Below, in pieces: positions 1-9,123 of a DNA stretch of 64,000 nt. This DNA is from Limisoma sp963601185. GTDB taxonomy: Bacteria; Bacteroidota; Bacteroidia; Bacteroidales; Muribaculaceae. Made by a program: the position numbers and the translations under genes. The notes beneath the pieces were generated by a model that did no database searches, had not been told where the DNA came from, and was given only the letters and a program-made list of their open reading frames with translations. The stretch's first letter is position 1; the number at the start of each line of letters is the position of its first letter. The stretch lies in NCBI GenBank assembly GCA_963601185.1, contig CAVCEE010000003.1, positions 62,001-126,000 on the forward strand, in the 5' to 3' direction.

Positions 1-1
1 C

Positions 2-1480
2 GGTTACCTCACCACATTGTTCCGCAATGCCGACGGCACATTTGCCTACGACAAAATCCAGGAGATGAACGCCGCCAGCACAACTGGTTCAAATATGGTT
101 ATGTCGAAGAGCAACAACAACCACGAATGGTACGGACTCGTTTCCACCTATAAGAACGAACTTCTTCCAAAGAAACTTTCGTTGACTGCCGGTGTCGATG
201 TTCGCTACTACATCGGTCGCCACAACAACAAGATTGTTGACCTCTACGACGGTGCCTACTATATGGACGACTCAAGCCGTAGCGGCGTGTCGGCAGCCAA
301 CAATGCTGCAGCAGCCGATCCTAACTGGGCTTATGAGAAACTCGGCGTGGGCGACATCGTGTACCGCGACTGGATTGGTCACACTCATCAGGAAGGTGCT
401 TTCGGCCAACTCGAATATTCTCTCCTCGACAAGAAATTTAACTTCGTACTTGCCGGCTCGTTGAGCAACACTGGCTACTGGCGTGTTGACCACTTCAACT
501 ACGACAAGGCTCACGAAAAGTCGGAGAAGGTAAACTTCCTCGGCGGAACAATCAAGGGCGGCGGTAACTATAACATCAACCGCTACAACAACGTGTTCTT
601 CAACCTTGGTTTCATCAGCCGTGCTCCATTCTATTCAGGTGGCGCATTCTTGACATCTGCTAAGAGCAACGCGACTAACCCTGACGCCGTAAACGAGAAG
701 ATTATCTCTTACGAACTTGGCTACGGTTTCCACAACTCGGTATTCTCATTCACTGCAAATGCCTACTACACTAAGTGGAAAGACAAAACCACAACCCGTG
801 GTGGCGAAATCACTTCAGGCGAGCATGCCGGCGACCGCTACTCCCTCAACATGCAGGGTGTTGACGCACGCCACATGGGTATTGAGGCAAACTTCACCTA
901 CCGTCCGACAAAGTGGTTTGAACTTGAGGGTATGATTTCTCTCGGCGACTACATCTGGGACAGCAATGCCAAGGGTTACTTCTACAACCAGAACGGCGAA
1001 CCGTTGGCCGACCTCCGCGGTACGGTAGCAACCAAGGGTATTATGGGCGAAGACCACGCTTATGCAATCCTTAACCAGAAAGGCATAAAGGTGGGTGGCT
1101 CTGCGCAGACTACCGGTTCTCTCGGATTTACGGTACGTCCGCTCGACGGCTTCCGTTTGGGTCTCGACTGGGTGGTCAACGCACGCAACTATAGCGACTA
1201 TTCAGTTTCGTCGTCAAACTTCATCGCCAACTCTGAAATCGACGTTAAACAGCCTTGGAGAATTCCTTGGGGCAACCAGTTTGACTTCAATGCAAGTTAC
1301 AGTTTCAAGATTGGTGGCGTTCGCGCTACTCTCAGCGGCACTATCAACAACTTGTTCAACAACTACTACGTGATGGATGCCTACACTTACGCAACAGTGC
1401 AGGGTGAATGGGAAGACGCTTACCGCGTGTTCTACTCGTTTGGCCGCACATATTCAGTACGTTTGAAAGTCAATTTCTAA
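2..1480 (+). CDS. TonB-dependent outer membrane receptor, C-terminal part (5' truncated by window)
   Basis: The reading frame is open from base 2 to the stop at 1478-1480 and has no credible start, so the gene begins before the window; an apparent TTG start at 17 is only an internal Leu codon. The visible 492 residues are rich in alternating aromatic/polar strands and in Asn/Gly/Tyr turns, and end in YSVRLKVNF, a final strand with terminal Phe typical of outer membrane beta-barrels. The plug domain and TonB box are not visible. Such receptors import a ligand across the outer membrane using TonB energy. The partner encoded 20 bases downstream is a lipoprotein, as in SusCD-like pairs, although that partner is not a recognisable SusD. 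The substrate cannot be told. Confidence 0.85.
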   Translation, partial: GYLTTLFRNADGTFAYDKIQEMNAASTTGSNMVMSKSNNNHEWYGLVSTYKNELLPKKLSLTAGVDVRYYIGRHNNKIVDLYDGAYYMDDSSRSGVSAANNAAAADPNWAYEKLGVGDIVYRDWIGHTHQEGAFGQLEYSLLDKKFNFVLAGSLSNTGYWRVDHFNYDKAHEKSEKVNFLGGTIKGGGNYNINRYNNVFFNLGFISRAPFYSGGAFLTSAKSNATNPDAVNEKIISYELGYGFHNSVFSFTANAYYTKWKDKTTTRGGEITSGEHAGDRYSLNMQGVDARHMGIEANFTYRPTKWFELEGMISLGDYIWDSNAKGYFYNQNGEPLADLRGTVATKGIMGEDHAYAILNQKGIKVGGSAQTTGSLGFTVRPLDGFRLGLDWVVNARNYSDYSVSSSNFIANSEIDVKQPWRIPWGNQFDFNASYSFKIGGVRATLSGTINNLFNNYYVMDAYTYATVQGEWEDAYRVFYSFGRTYSVRLKVNF

Positions 1481-1500
1481 AATCCTAACGATTAACGACA

Positions 1501-3543
1501 ATGAAAAATAGATTATTATATTCAGTTCTGATTGCAGCGAGTGTAGCAACTTTGTCAAGCTGCGACCCTGACGATTGGAACAATAAGTTGGACGGATTCG
1601 ACAGCAACAAGAAGATTACTGATCTTCAGTCTGTTGATTACACATTCACTGCCGATGACTATGCAAATCTTGCAGGCAACAGCAAAAACATCGAGCGTGC
1701 TGCTTCTCTTGATTTGTCCAACGAATTGAAGGCTGTGGGCACACAACACTATTTCACTGACAAGATTACTGCGCGTGAATTTGTGCCGAACTTCCTGAAC
1801 GATCCCGACTTTGCTTATTTCTCTCTGTCGGACGGCTCTACAGTGACCCTTACCTACAATACTGTAAACAACGTGCCTGAAGAGATCGTCAATTTCGGCG
1901 CTGCTTCGGAGTACACTGTGACAGAGACCGACTATCAGGATGCTTGGGGCAGTACAACCGACTTCATAGAAGGTTTCACTCCGAGTGTTTCCGCCCAGAA
2001 AAACATCCCTAACATCCTTGACGTTGAATACGGTGATGTGGAAAAAGGCACAATGGTAGTGGTGAACTACAAGGAAGCGCAGACTGAGCCAAACTTCGAC
2101 GGTGGCGACGATCCAGAACCGGGTTTTGTGATGACAAATGTGCTTGGCACTGCTACTGTCGGCGCAAATGTTGAGGTCAAAGGTTTGGTAACAGCCATCT
2201 GCGGCCGTGGATTTATCCTTACCGACAATTCAGGCTCAATCCTTGTGTACTATTCATCTGGCTTCGATGCAACTGCCTATAGCGTTGGCGACCAAGTGGA
2301 GGTTGCCGGTGAGGTCTCGTCCTACAACAAGGGCTTGCAAATCACAGGCACATCTGCTACTGTCAACAAAATCGGCAACCAGGCCTACAGTTATCCTGCT
2401 GCAAAGACGCTCGACGGCGCTGCGTTCGACAACTTGCTTACAATCACCGATGACCAACTGGCAGTCTATGCACAGTTTGTAGGCACTGCCTCAATCTCGG
2501 GCAACTACTACAACTTTACTGTTGATGGTGCTGAAACAGCAAAGGGAAGCCTCTATCAGGCAACTGATGCTCAGAAGGCACTCTTCGAGGATGGCAAGAC
2601 CTACACCGTAAGCGGTTACCTGGTATCAATCTCTGGCGGAAAATATGCAAACTTCGTTCCGACTACTGCAGTTGAAAAAACATCGCTCGCAACAATCCGC
2701 CACATGCGTGCCGCTACTTCAGTGACTACCGAAAGCGTTTCTGCGGTCTACACCTACGACGGCTCGGCATGGAAAGCAAGCACATCGGTAACTCTTCTTC
2801 AGGCATCTGACTACACTGCAATGGGTCAGACTCACGCAAACTTGACAGAGCCAGACGAGTATCTCCCAACTTACCTCAAGAACAAGTTCCCTTACGCTAA
2901 GTCGGGCGACACTAAACTCGTTGCCTACAAATACTACGCAAGCAGCAAGACTTCGCTCGTTTGCGACGAGTACACCTACAACGGCACTGTTTGGACCAAG
3001 ACCAACGGCGTGGTTACTGAAACCGCTCAGTTTGTACGCTCGGGTGGTAATTGGATGTACGATCCGAACGTGACTATCGACCTGCCAAGCGGCAAGGGTG
3101 TGGAAATCTCAACCAAGTACTATCAGGCATGCGTTGACTGGGTATACGAGAACATCGACAAGCCTCTCGGCTCGACAAGCATCAAGGACGGTAACTACTA
3201 TGTGTCAAGTTATGGCAACAACGAGTACTATTGCGGTACTTCAGCATACCAAGGCAACGTCGACCTCCGTCCTGCAAAAGCCCGCGACCAGTATCCTGCC
3301 GGATATGAGGGAATGAGCGACGAGGAAATCCAGAAACTGATGATGGATCGCTTCACACAAGAAGTGCTTCCAGGTGCACTCTCTGCACTCCACCCGGATG
3401 CAGAGCCAGTGGCTGGCATTGATGTGATTTACACAGTTAACTTTGCGGTCTACACAGGTACTACTGCAACCTACACTGTTTCCTACACAGTGGTAGGTAA
3501 GGGCAAGTTCCAGTTGATTGAATGCAACTGGTATGTGGAATAA
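1501..3543 (+). CDS. Surface lipoprotein with OB-fold domain, receptor partner
   Basis: This 680-residue protein begins with a lipoprotein signal ending LSSC (Cys21) followed by Asp residues, compatible with export to the outer membrane in Bacteroidota. Residues about 215-300 look like an OB-fold (VEVKGLVTAICGRGFILTD, then GDQVEVAGEV), the type found in nucleic-acid- or oligosaccharide-binding proteins; a second weaker copy may lie at about 305-400. The C-terminal 250 residues are rich in Tyr/Thr/Lys and I do not recognise them. It starts 20 bases after the TonB-dependent receptor and ends at a strong terminator, so the two form the end of one operon. I infer a ligand-binding accessory lipoprotein. 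Ligand unknown. Confidence 0.7.
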   Translation: MKNRLLYSVLIAASVATLSSCDPDDWNNKLDGFDSNKKITDLQSVDYTFTADDYANLAGNSKNIERAASLDLSNELKAVGTQHYFTDKITAREFVPNFLNDPDFAYFSLSDGSTVTLTYNTVNNVPEEIVNFGAASEYTVTETDYQDAWGSTTDFIEGFTPSVSAQKNIPNILDVEYGDVEKGTMVVVNYKEAQTEPNFDGGDDPEPGFVMTNVLGTATVGANVEVKGLVTAICGRGFILTDNSGSILVYYSSGFDATAYSVGDQVEVAGEVSSYNKGLQITGTSATVNKIGNQAYSYPAAKTLDGAAFDNLLTITDDQLAVYAQFVGTASISGNYYNFTVDGAETAKGSLYQATDAQKALFEDGKTYTVSGYLVSISGGKYANFVPTTAVEKTSLATIRHMRAATSVTTESVSAVYTYDGSAWKASTSVTLLQASDYTAMGQTHANLTEPDEYLPTYLKNKFPYAKSGDTKLVAYKYYASSKTSLVCDEYTYNGTVWTKTNGVVTETAQFVRSGGNWMYDPNVTIDLPSGKGVEISTKYYQACVDWVYENIDKPLGSTSIKDGNYYVSSYGNNEYYCGTSAYQGNVDLRPAKARDQYPAGYEGMSDEEIQKLMMDRFTQEVLPGALSALHPDAEPVAGIDVIYTVNFAVYTGTTATYTVSYTVVGKGKFQLIECNWYVE

Positions 3544-3571
3544 TCGAATTAGACTATTTCAATCTCAATAA

Positions 3572-3610
3572 CCGGGGGCTGCACCAACTGGCGCAGCCCC
3601 CGGCTTTTTT
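3572..3610 (+). terminator. Rho-independent terminator of receptor/lipoprotein operon
   Basis: An 11-bp perfect GC-rich stem (3572-3582 with 3593-3603) with a 10-base loop is followed by TTTTTT. It lies 28 bases after the lipoprotein stop. Confidence 0.93.
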
Positions 3611-3675
3611 GCACTCAATGAAACGAGGTCGCATATTTTAAGGAGAGAGAGTGGCTGTTTTCCACTTTTTTGCAT

Positions 3676-3683
3676 TAACTTTG
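3676..3683 (+). promoter_or_regulatory. Bacteroidota -7 element for glnS
   Basis: TAACTTTG matches the TAnnTTTG -7 consensus of the Bacteroidota primary sigma factor. It lies 33 bases before the preferred glnS ATG at 3717 and after the more upstream GTG at 3651, which supports the later start. A -33 TTTG box is not clear. Confidence 0.65.
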
Positions 3684-3716
3684 CATTTTAACATAGACAA
3701 TTTAAAAGGAAACAAT

Positions 3717-5426
3717 ATGTCAGAAATTGAAAACAAGGAACTGACAACAGAGAAAGAGTCAGGCCTGAATTTCGTTGAGCAACTGGTGGCCGACGATTTG
3801 AAACAAGGAAAAAACGGTGGACGACTTAACACCCGTTTCCCACCAGAACCTAACGGCTATCTTCATATAGGCCATGCAAAGGCCATTTGTATGGACTTCG
3901 GCGTTGCCGAGAAGTTTGGCGGCACTTGCAACCTGCGTTTTGACGACACCAACCCTGTCAAGGAAGACGTGGAATATGTAGACTCAATCCGCGAGGACAT
4001 CAAGTGGCTGGGCTACGACTGGGCAGACCGCGAATACTATGCTTCTGACTATTTCCCGCAACTCTACGACCTTGCCATCCGTCTTATCAAGGAGGGCAAA
4101 GCCTATGTGGACGAGCAGACTGCCGAGCAGATTGCCGAGCAGAAGGGCACACCGACACAGCCGGGCACAGCCAGCCCGTTCCGCGACCGTCCGATAGAGG
4201 AAAACCTCGATCTTTTCCAGCGCATGAACGCCGGCGAGTTTGAGGAGGGCGCAATGGTGCTCCGTGCGAAAATCGATATGGCTTCGTCCAATATGCACTT
4301 CCGTGATCCGATAATGTACCGCATCATCAAGCATCCGCACCACCGCACCGGTGACAAGTGGAAGGTTTACCCAATGTACGACTTCGCCCACGGTCAGTCG
4401 GACTATTTTGAGGGCGTTACCCACTCCATCTGTACGCTTGAGTTTGTGCCTCACCGTCCGCTCTACGAATATTTCGTCAAGGAGTTGGCAGACGAAACCT
4501 ACTGTCCGCGACAGATTGAGTTTAACCGCTTGAACCTCACTTACACTGTGCTGTCGAAGCGCAAATTGCTCCAGTTGGTGAAGGAAGGTCTTGTTGACGG
4601 ATGGGATGACCCTCGTATGCCGACCATCTCAGGCTTGCGCCGCCGCGGTTTCACGCCGGAATCAATCAAGTTGTTTATCAACCGCATCGGCTATACCAAG
4701 TTTGAGGCTGTCAACGACATCTCGCTCCTCGAATTCAGCATCCGCGAAGACCTCAACAAGAGAGCAACGCGCGTGTGCGCAGTAATCGACCCGGTTAAGG
4801 TGGTAATCACCAACTATCCCGAAGGTCAGGAAGAGAATGTCGAGATGGAAAACAATCCTGAAGACCCGAACGCAGGTACTCACGCAATGCCGTTCTCGCG
4901 CGAAATCTATATCGAACGCGACGACTTTATGGAAAATCCGCCGAAGAAGTTCTTCCGTATGACTCCTGACAAGGAGGTGCGTCTGAAAGGTGCTTACATC
5001 GTGAAATGTACCGGTTGCAAGAAAGATGCCGACGGCAATGTTGAGGAAATCTACTGCGAGTACGATCCCGATTCGAAGAGCGGTATGCCAGGCAGTATGC
5101 GCAAGGTGAAAGGCACTCTGCATTGGGTTTCAGCCAACCATTGCGTTGACGCTGAGGTGCGCCTCTACGACCGCCTATTTGCTGTGGAGAACGCATCGGA
5201 GGTCAAGGACCGCGATTTCCACGAACTCCTCAACCCAGACTCCATCAAGGTTGTTGAGCACGCCAAGATTGAGCCGTTCCTTGCAGAGAACGCTGAGCCG
5301 GGAGCGCATTTCCAGTTCCAGCGCATCGGCTATTTCACTCCCGACAAGAAAGACTCCACGAAGGAGCATCTCGTGTTTAACCGCACGATAACCCTTAAGG
5401 ACAGTTGGCAGAAAATCAACAAGTAA
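3717..5426 (+). CDS. glnS: Glutaminyl-tRNA synthetase
   Basis: Class I aminoacyl-tRNA synthetase that charges tRNA-Gln in the cytoplasm. The 569-residue protein has the GlnRS signature FPPEPNGYLHIGHAK at 41-55 (contains the HIGH motif), a VLSKRKL motif corresponding to KMSKS, and the two-part beta-barrel anticodon-binding region at the C-terminus. Length is close to E. coli GlnRS (about 554). I chose the ATG at 3717 because it follows an AAAAGGA purine stretch and the TAnnTTTG box; a GTG at 3651 would add 22 unlikely residues. It is a single-gene unit between two terminators. Confidence 0.97.
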   Translation: MSEIENKELTTEKESGLNFVEQLVADDLKQGKNGGRLNTRFPPEPNGYLHIGHAKAICMDFGVAEKFGGTCNLRFDDTNPVKEDVEYVDSIREDIKWLGYDWADREYYASDYFPQLYDLAIRLIKEGKAYVDEQTAEQIAEQKGTPTQPGTASPFRDRPIEENLDLFQRMNAGEFEEGAMVLRAKIDMASSNMHFRDPIMYRIIKHPHHRTGDKWKVYPMYDFAHGQSDYFEGVTHSICTLEFVPHRPLYEYFVKELADETYCPRQIEFNRLNLTYTVLSKRKLLQLVKEGLVDGWDDPRMPTISGLRRRGFTPESIKLFINRIGYTKFEAVNDISLLEFSIREDLNKRATRVCAVIDPVKVVITNYPEGQEENVEMENNPEDPNAGTHAMPFSREIYIERDDFMENPPKKFFRMTPDKEVRLKGAYIVKCTGCKKDADGNVEEIYCEYDPDSKSGMPGSMRKVKGTLHWVSANHCVDAEVRLYDRLFAVENASEVKDRDFHELLNPDSIKVVEHAKIEPFLAENAEPGAHFQFQRIGYFTPDKKDSTKEHLVFNRTITLKDSWQKINK

Positions 5427-5473
5427 GGTTTTATTATTTGACATAATTGTCCTGCCGCCCAGCAGGATAAGAA

Positions 5474-5515
5474 AATCCGCAACGTCAGACTTCTGGCGTT
5501 GCGGATTCTTTTTTG
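5474..5515 (+). terminator. Terminator of glnS
   Basis: An 11-bp perfect stem (5474-5484 with 5497-5507) with a 12-base loop is followed by CTTTTTTG. Confidence 0.9.
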
Positions 5516-5581
5516 TTGGGGTCAAATGAATGTTTATAAAATGAAAAATATGTATATAACTTATAATTATTGGTTAAAAAG

Positions 5582-5611
5582 TTGGTTGGGATTTAAATTG
5601 TAGTAACTTTG
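5582..5611 (+). promoter_or_regulatory. Promoter of the glycosidase-propeller-amidase unit
   Basis: The -7 element TAACTTTG lies at 5604-5611, with TTGG at 5582-5585 (18-base gap) as an imperfect -33 box. The first ATG is 29 bases downstream. Confidence 0.65.
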
Positions 5612-5639
5612 TGAGTGCAAACCATTAACACATCCTAAT

Positions 5640-8192
5640 ATGAAGAAATGTCTACTCACCATGGCGCTTGCTGCATCCGCTTTTGCAGTGATGACAGCAG
5701 AGACTCCCAGTAGTTTTACAATCGACGGCAAGGAATATGCCTACAACTTGCTCGAAAGCAAGCAGGTAGGTCCAGGCGTGGTCTACAACCGCATCCGAAT
5801 CCCCGATTTTCCGCTTAACATCAACTATATGACCGTTGATTTAACCAACCCCTACAACCGCATTGAAACCATGCAGGCCAACGAGAAGACCGGCTCGACA
5901 GAAAAACTCGCCGATGCCTACACGCGTGCCAAAACCGACGGAAAGAAGCCAATCGGCGCGCAAAACGGCAACTTCTGGTGCGTGTCGGGACAGGGCATCT
6001 ACTCGCAGTTTGCCCTCGGCACGACCTTCAACGCTTGTCTGCGTAACGGTCAGATTGTGACAGAAACCAACTGCCACGCCGACCAGTGGGACGGTGGTCC
6101 GGCACGCACCGGCGTGGTGGGCCTCGGCTACGACAAGGACATCCACATCGAGTCGATGTCGTGGAAAGGCACGGTGTCGTCCACACGCTGGGGCAACCAG
6201 CAGCCGGAGTTCTACCTCGCCAACAAATTCTGCCGCTCGACCGACGAGATGGTGCTCTATAACTCATTCTACGGCCGCACGAAGAAATTCCAGACCATCG
6301 AAAGCAACGAGGGCGTGTATGGAGTTGTGGACTACAAGACCTGTGAGGTGTATCTCAACCTCAACGACGGCGAGCAGTGGACAACCAACAGCGACATCGT
6401 GGCAACCGTGGCGCAGGTGCGCACCAACACCACAGCCGGCACACTTGGCGACTATGACATCTGCATCGCCGGCTCGGGCACTTACAAAGAACTTCTTGAA
6501 CAACTCCAAGTGGGCGACCAAGTGGCAGTCAACTACTCTTGGTATTCGGTAGCCACTGGCAATCCAATCCACCTTGAGCAAGCCATCGGCGGCAATGCGA
6601 TGGTGATGGTCGACGGCGAACTCACCGTACGCAACGAGGACGAGACCTATAATTCCCAAGTGTATAGCCGCTCGGCTTATGCCAACAGCCAGGATGGTAA
6701 GACCTTGTATATGTTCACCATCGACAAGTCGACCGACCCGGTTTACGGCATATCGGCAGGTTGCAATACTTCGGTTATGTGTCAGATTCTCAAGCAACTC
6801 GGCGCATGGGACGTGTGCAACGTCGATGCCGGCGGCTCGGCGCAACTGATGGTGCATGGCAGCGTGGTCAACCGCACTACGGAAGGCACTCCGCGCGCAG
6901 TAGCAAACGGATGGATGATTTATTCAACTGCACCCGACGGCGACAACGAGGTGGCATCACTCGCATTCCTCGCCCCGGAGATTAACGTGCCTATCTACTC
7001 GACGTTCAGCCCGGTGGTGCTCGGCTATAACCAGTACGGCGAACTTATCAGCGATAACGTTGAAGGTATCACGTTCAGCATCGACCCAGCATACGGCACA
7101 GTCAACGACGGCAAAATCGAACTGCTCGGCAAGGCCGGCACTACAACCGTCACCGCAACCTACGGCGGCGTGAGCGTGTCGAAGGAGATAACCATCCAGT
7201 CGGCAGAAATCGGCATCCGCTCGACTAAGTTCCTCAACGACGGTCGTGACTATCAGATTGAAGTGTCGTCGAAAATTGGAATCAACGAATATGCGACCGA
7301 CCCATCGCGACTTGCATGGACAGTTGCCGACAACGACATCGTGAAGATTGAAAACGGTGTGCTTAAAGGTCTTAAAAACGGTACAACCACCATCAGCGGC
7401 AAACTCAACGACATAGAAACCAGTGCTGAGGTGACAGTCGAACTCCCTGAAGCCTCTGAAATGCCGATTATCAGCGAATATCCAGAATCGTGGGTATCGA
7501 AGCAAGTTGGTGGCACTGACCTTATGGTGAATGAATATGAGAACGGTATGAAAATCAGTTATGTGGGCAACGGTACAAGCCGTGGCGCATACCTCCAGTT
7601 GGAGTCGCCGTTCACGGTGTGGAGTATGCCGAAGGCATTGCGCGTGGCAATCAACCCTGGCGATGCAACGGTTAAGCGCATTTCTATGACAATGACAGCC
7701 GGTGACGGCACAACCTATCCGTCGGTGAATTTGACAGATGCCGAACTCCCGGCAAACCAGATGTCGACTTTCGACCTTGACCTTTCGACAGTTTTTGATA
7801 TTGATGATGTGACATCCTATCCGCTCACAGTCAACTCCTTCCGCCTTGACCTCGGCAAGTCGGAGAAGGGTAAGACCTTTGACATCCTTGTGCCTGAATT
7901 CTGCGCTCTCTACAACGACTACGGTAGTGTTGCCAACGTAGCGTCAAAAGCCGACGGACTCCGCCTTTATCCTAACCCAGTAGCCGACGGCGCGCTCCAT
8001 GTGGCAGCGGCAGGTGCTGGCGTGGCAAAGATTGAGGTGTTCAACAATTCTGGCGCACTCCTGTTGTCACAGACTGCCGATTTTGCTACCGGCGCAGCAA
8101 CAATCAATGTCGCTTCGCTTCAGGCTGGCGTATATTTCCTCCGTGTGGTCAGTGCCGACGGCGCGAAGGTGGGCAAATTTATCGTGAAATAA
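5640..8192 (+). CDS. T9SS-exported phosphodiester glycosidase (NAGPA/DUF2233 family)
   Basis: The 850-residue protein has a signal peptide (1-20), a phosphodiester glycosidase domain at about 90-430, Ig-like/Big domains at about 440-600, an unrecognised beta-rich region and a type A T9SS sorting domain at about 771-850 (starts LRLYPNPVADG, ends KVGKFIVK). Family hallmarks are NGNFW near 109-113 and NVDAGGSAQL at 394-403, the counterpart of the usual DGGGS motif with one Gly replaced by Ala. The family includes the human enzyme that removes GlcNAc from phosphodiester-linked mannose. The likely role is extracellular cleavage of sugar-phosphodiester bonds, perhaps in teichoic acid or phosphoglycans; this is inferred. 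It is the first gene of a unit with the propeller protein (18-base gap) and an amidase. Confidence 0.85.
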   Translation: MKKCLLTMALAASAFAVMTAETPSSFTIDGKEYAYNLLESKQVGPGVVYNRIRIPDFPLNINYMTVDLTNPYNRIETMQANEKTGSTEKLADAYTRAKTDGKKPIGAQNGNFWCVSGQGIYSQFALGTTFNACLRNGQIVTETNCHADQWDGGPARTGVVGLGYDKDIHIESMSWKGTVSSTRWGNQQPEFYLANKFCRSTDEMVLYNSFYGRTKKFQTIESNEGVYGVVDYKTCEVYLNLNDGEQWTTNSDIVATVAQVRTNTTAGTLGDYDICIAGSGTYKELLEQLQVGDQVAVNYSWYSVATGNPIHLEQAIGGNAMVMVDGELTVRNEDETYNSQVYSRSAYANSQDGKTLYMFTIDKSTDPVYGISAGCNTSVMCQILKQLGAWDVCNVDAGGSAQLMVHGSVVNRTTEGTPRAVANGWMIYSTAPDGDNEVASLAFLAPEINVPIYSTFSPVVLGYNQYGELISDNVEGITFSIDPAYGTVNDGKIELLGKAGTTTVTATYGGVSVSKEITIQSAEIGIRSTKFLNDGRDYQIEVSSKIGINEYATDPSRLAWTVADNDIVKIENGVLKGLKNGTTTISGKLNDIETSAEVTVELPEASEMPIISEYPESWVSKQVGGTDLMVNEYENGMKISYVGNGTSRGAYLQLESPFTVWSMPKALRVAINPGDATVKRISMTMTAGDGTTYPSVNLTDAELPANQMSTFDLDLSTVFDIDDVTSYPLTVNSFRLDLGKSEKGKTFDILVPEFCALYNDYGSVANVASKADGLRLYPNPVADGALHVAAAGAGVAKIEVFNNSGALLLSQTADFATGAATINVASLQAGVYFLRVVSADGAKVGKFIVK

Positions 8193-8210
8193 CAAACAAA
8201 ACATAAAACT

Positions 8211-9110
8211 ATGAAAACCAGACTACTGATTCTTGCGGCGATATGCTCGCTGACGGCATCGGCACAGCAGGTGGAGATAACCAACAGTCTGCAACTGCTG
8301 AAAGGCGTTGAGGCTGACATCTCCAACCCTGTGATAAGTGCCGACGGACAGCAGTTGCTGTTCTCGCATACCAACTACAAAGGACTGAAACTCTATGACC
8401 TCGCCGACGGCGTGACAACCACCGTCAGCAACGACGACATGGCCGGTTTCGAACCGGCATTTGCCCGCGACGGCAAGAGTGTGTACTTCATGTCGCAGTC
8501 GGTCGACGATATGCGTACCTACCGCGAAGTGAAACGCTACGACATTGAAGGGAAGACCGCAACGACAGTGACCGAGAAGTTGCGCGGAATGCGCGCGCCG
8601 AAGGCCGTTGACGGCGGATTTTCTACTGTCAGCGATGCTGGCCGCCAACTCAAGGCAAAACATAAGGGTGGCACGTTTGTCTATGTCGACGGAAATCGAT
8701 TGGTGGTGATGCAGGGCGGTAAGGAAACCAGTCTGCAACCGGTGGTAACCGACCATACCTATATGTGGGAATCCTTGTCGCCCGACGGCTCGAAGATACT
8801 CTTTTATGCCGGCGGCAAAGGTGCTTTCGTGTGCGATCTCCAAGGCAACGTTCTTGCTTCGCTCGGGCGCTACACCGCACCGCGTTGGGCTGGCAACGGA
8901 TATGTCGTGGCAGAGAACTCTACAAGCGATGGACATCAGTATGAGTCGAGCCAGATTATGCTCCTCAAGGCTGACGGCTCGTTCAGCACGGCACTCACCA
9001 AGCCTGAGACAATGACGATGAACCCCACGGCAACTGCCGATGGCTCGCGCATAGCCTACAACACCATCGACGGTCGTCTTTTCGTGATAGACATCAACAT
9101 CAAGGAATAA
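8211..9110 (+). CDS. Exported PD40/TolB-like beta-propeller protein
   Basis: The 299-residue protein has a signal peptide cleaved near ASAQ (about 19) and repeated PD40 blades: VISADGQQLLFS, AFARDGKSVYFMS, SLSPDGSKILFYAG and TATADGSRIAYN. It has no T9SS tail, so it is probably periplasmic or outer-membrane associated. It lies between the phosphodiester glycosidase and an amidase gene (13-base gap), and a homologue of it precedes a second amidase gene at 47754-48674. No catalytic residues are evident. A binding or scaffolding role for the neighbouring amidase is inference from the repeated pairing. Confidence 0.8.
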   Translation: MKTRLLILAAICSLTASAQQVEITNSLQLLKGVEADISNPVISADGQQLLFSHTNYKGLKLYDLADGVTTTVSNDDMAGFEPAFARDGKSVYFMSQSVDDMRTYREVKRYDIEGKTATTVTEKLRGMRAPKAVDGGFSTVSDAGRQLKAKHKGGTFVYVDGNRLVVMQGGKETSLQPVVTDHTYMWESLSPDGSKILFYAGGKGAFVCDLQGNVLASLGRYTAPRWAGNGYVVAENSTSDGHQYESSQIMLLKADGSFSTALTKPETMTMNPTATADGSRIAYNTIDGRLFVIDINIKE

Positions 9111-9123
9111 CTGTAAAACCCGC

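Noticed and set aside
17..1480. TTG at 17 as the true start of the receptor
   Set aside because: The frame is open to the window edge and the product is only the end of a beta-barrel, so the start lies upstream of the window.
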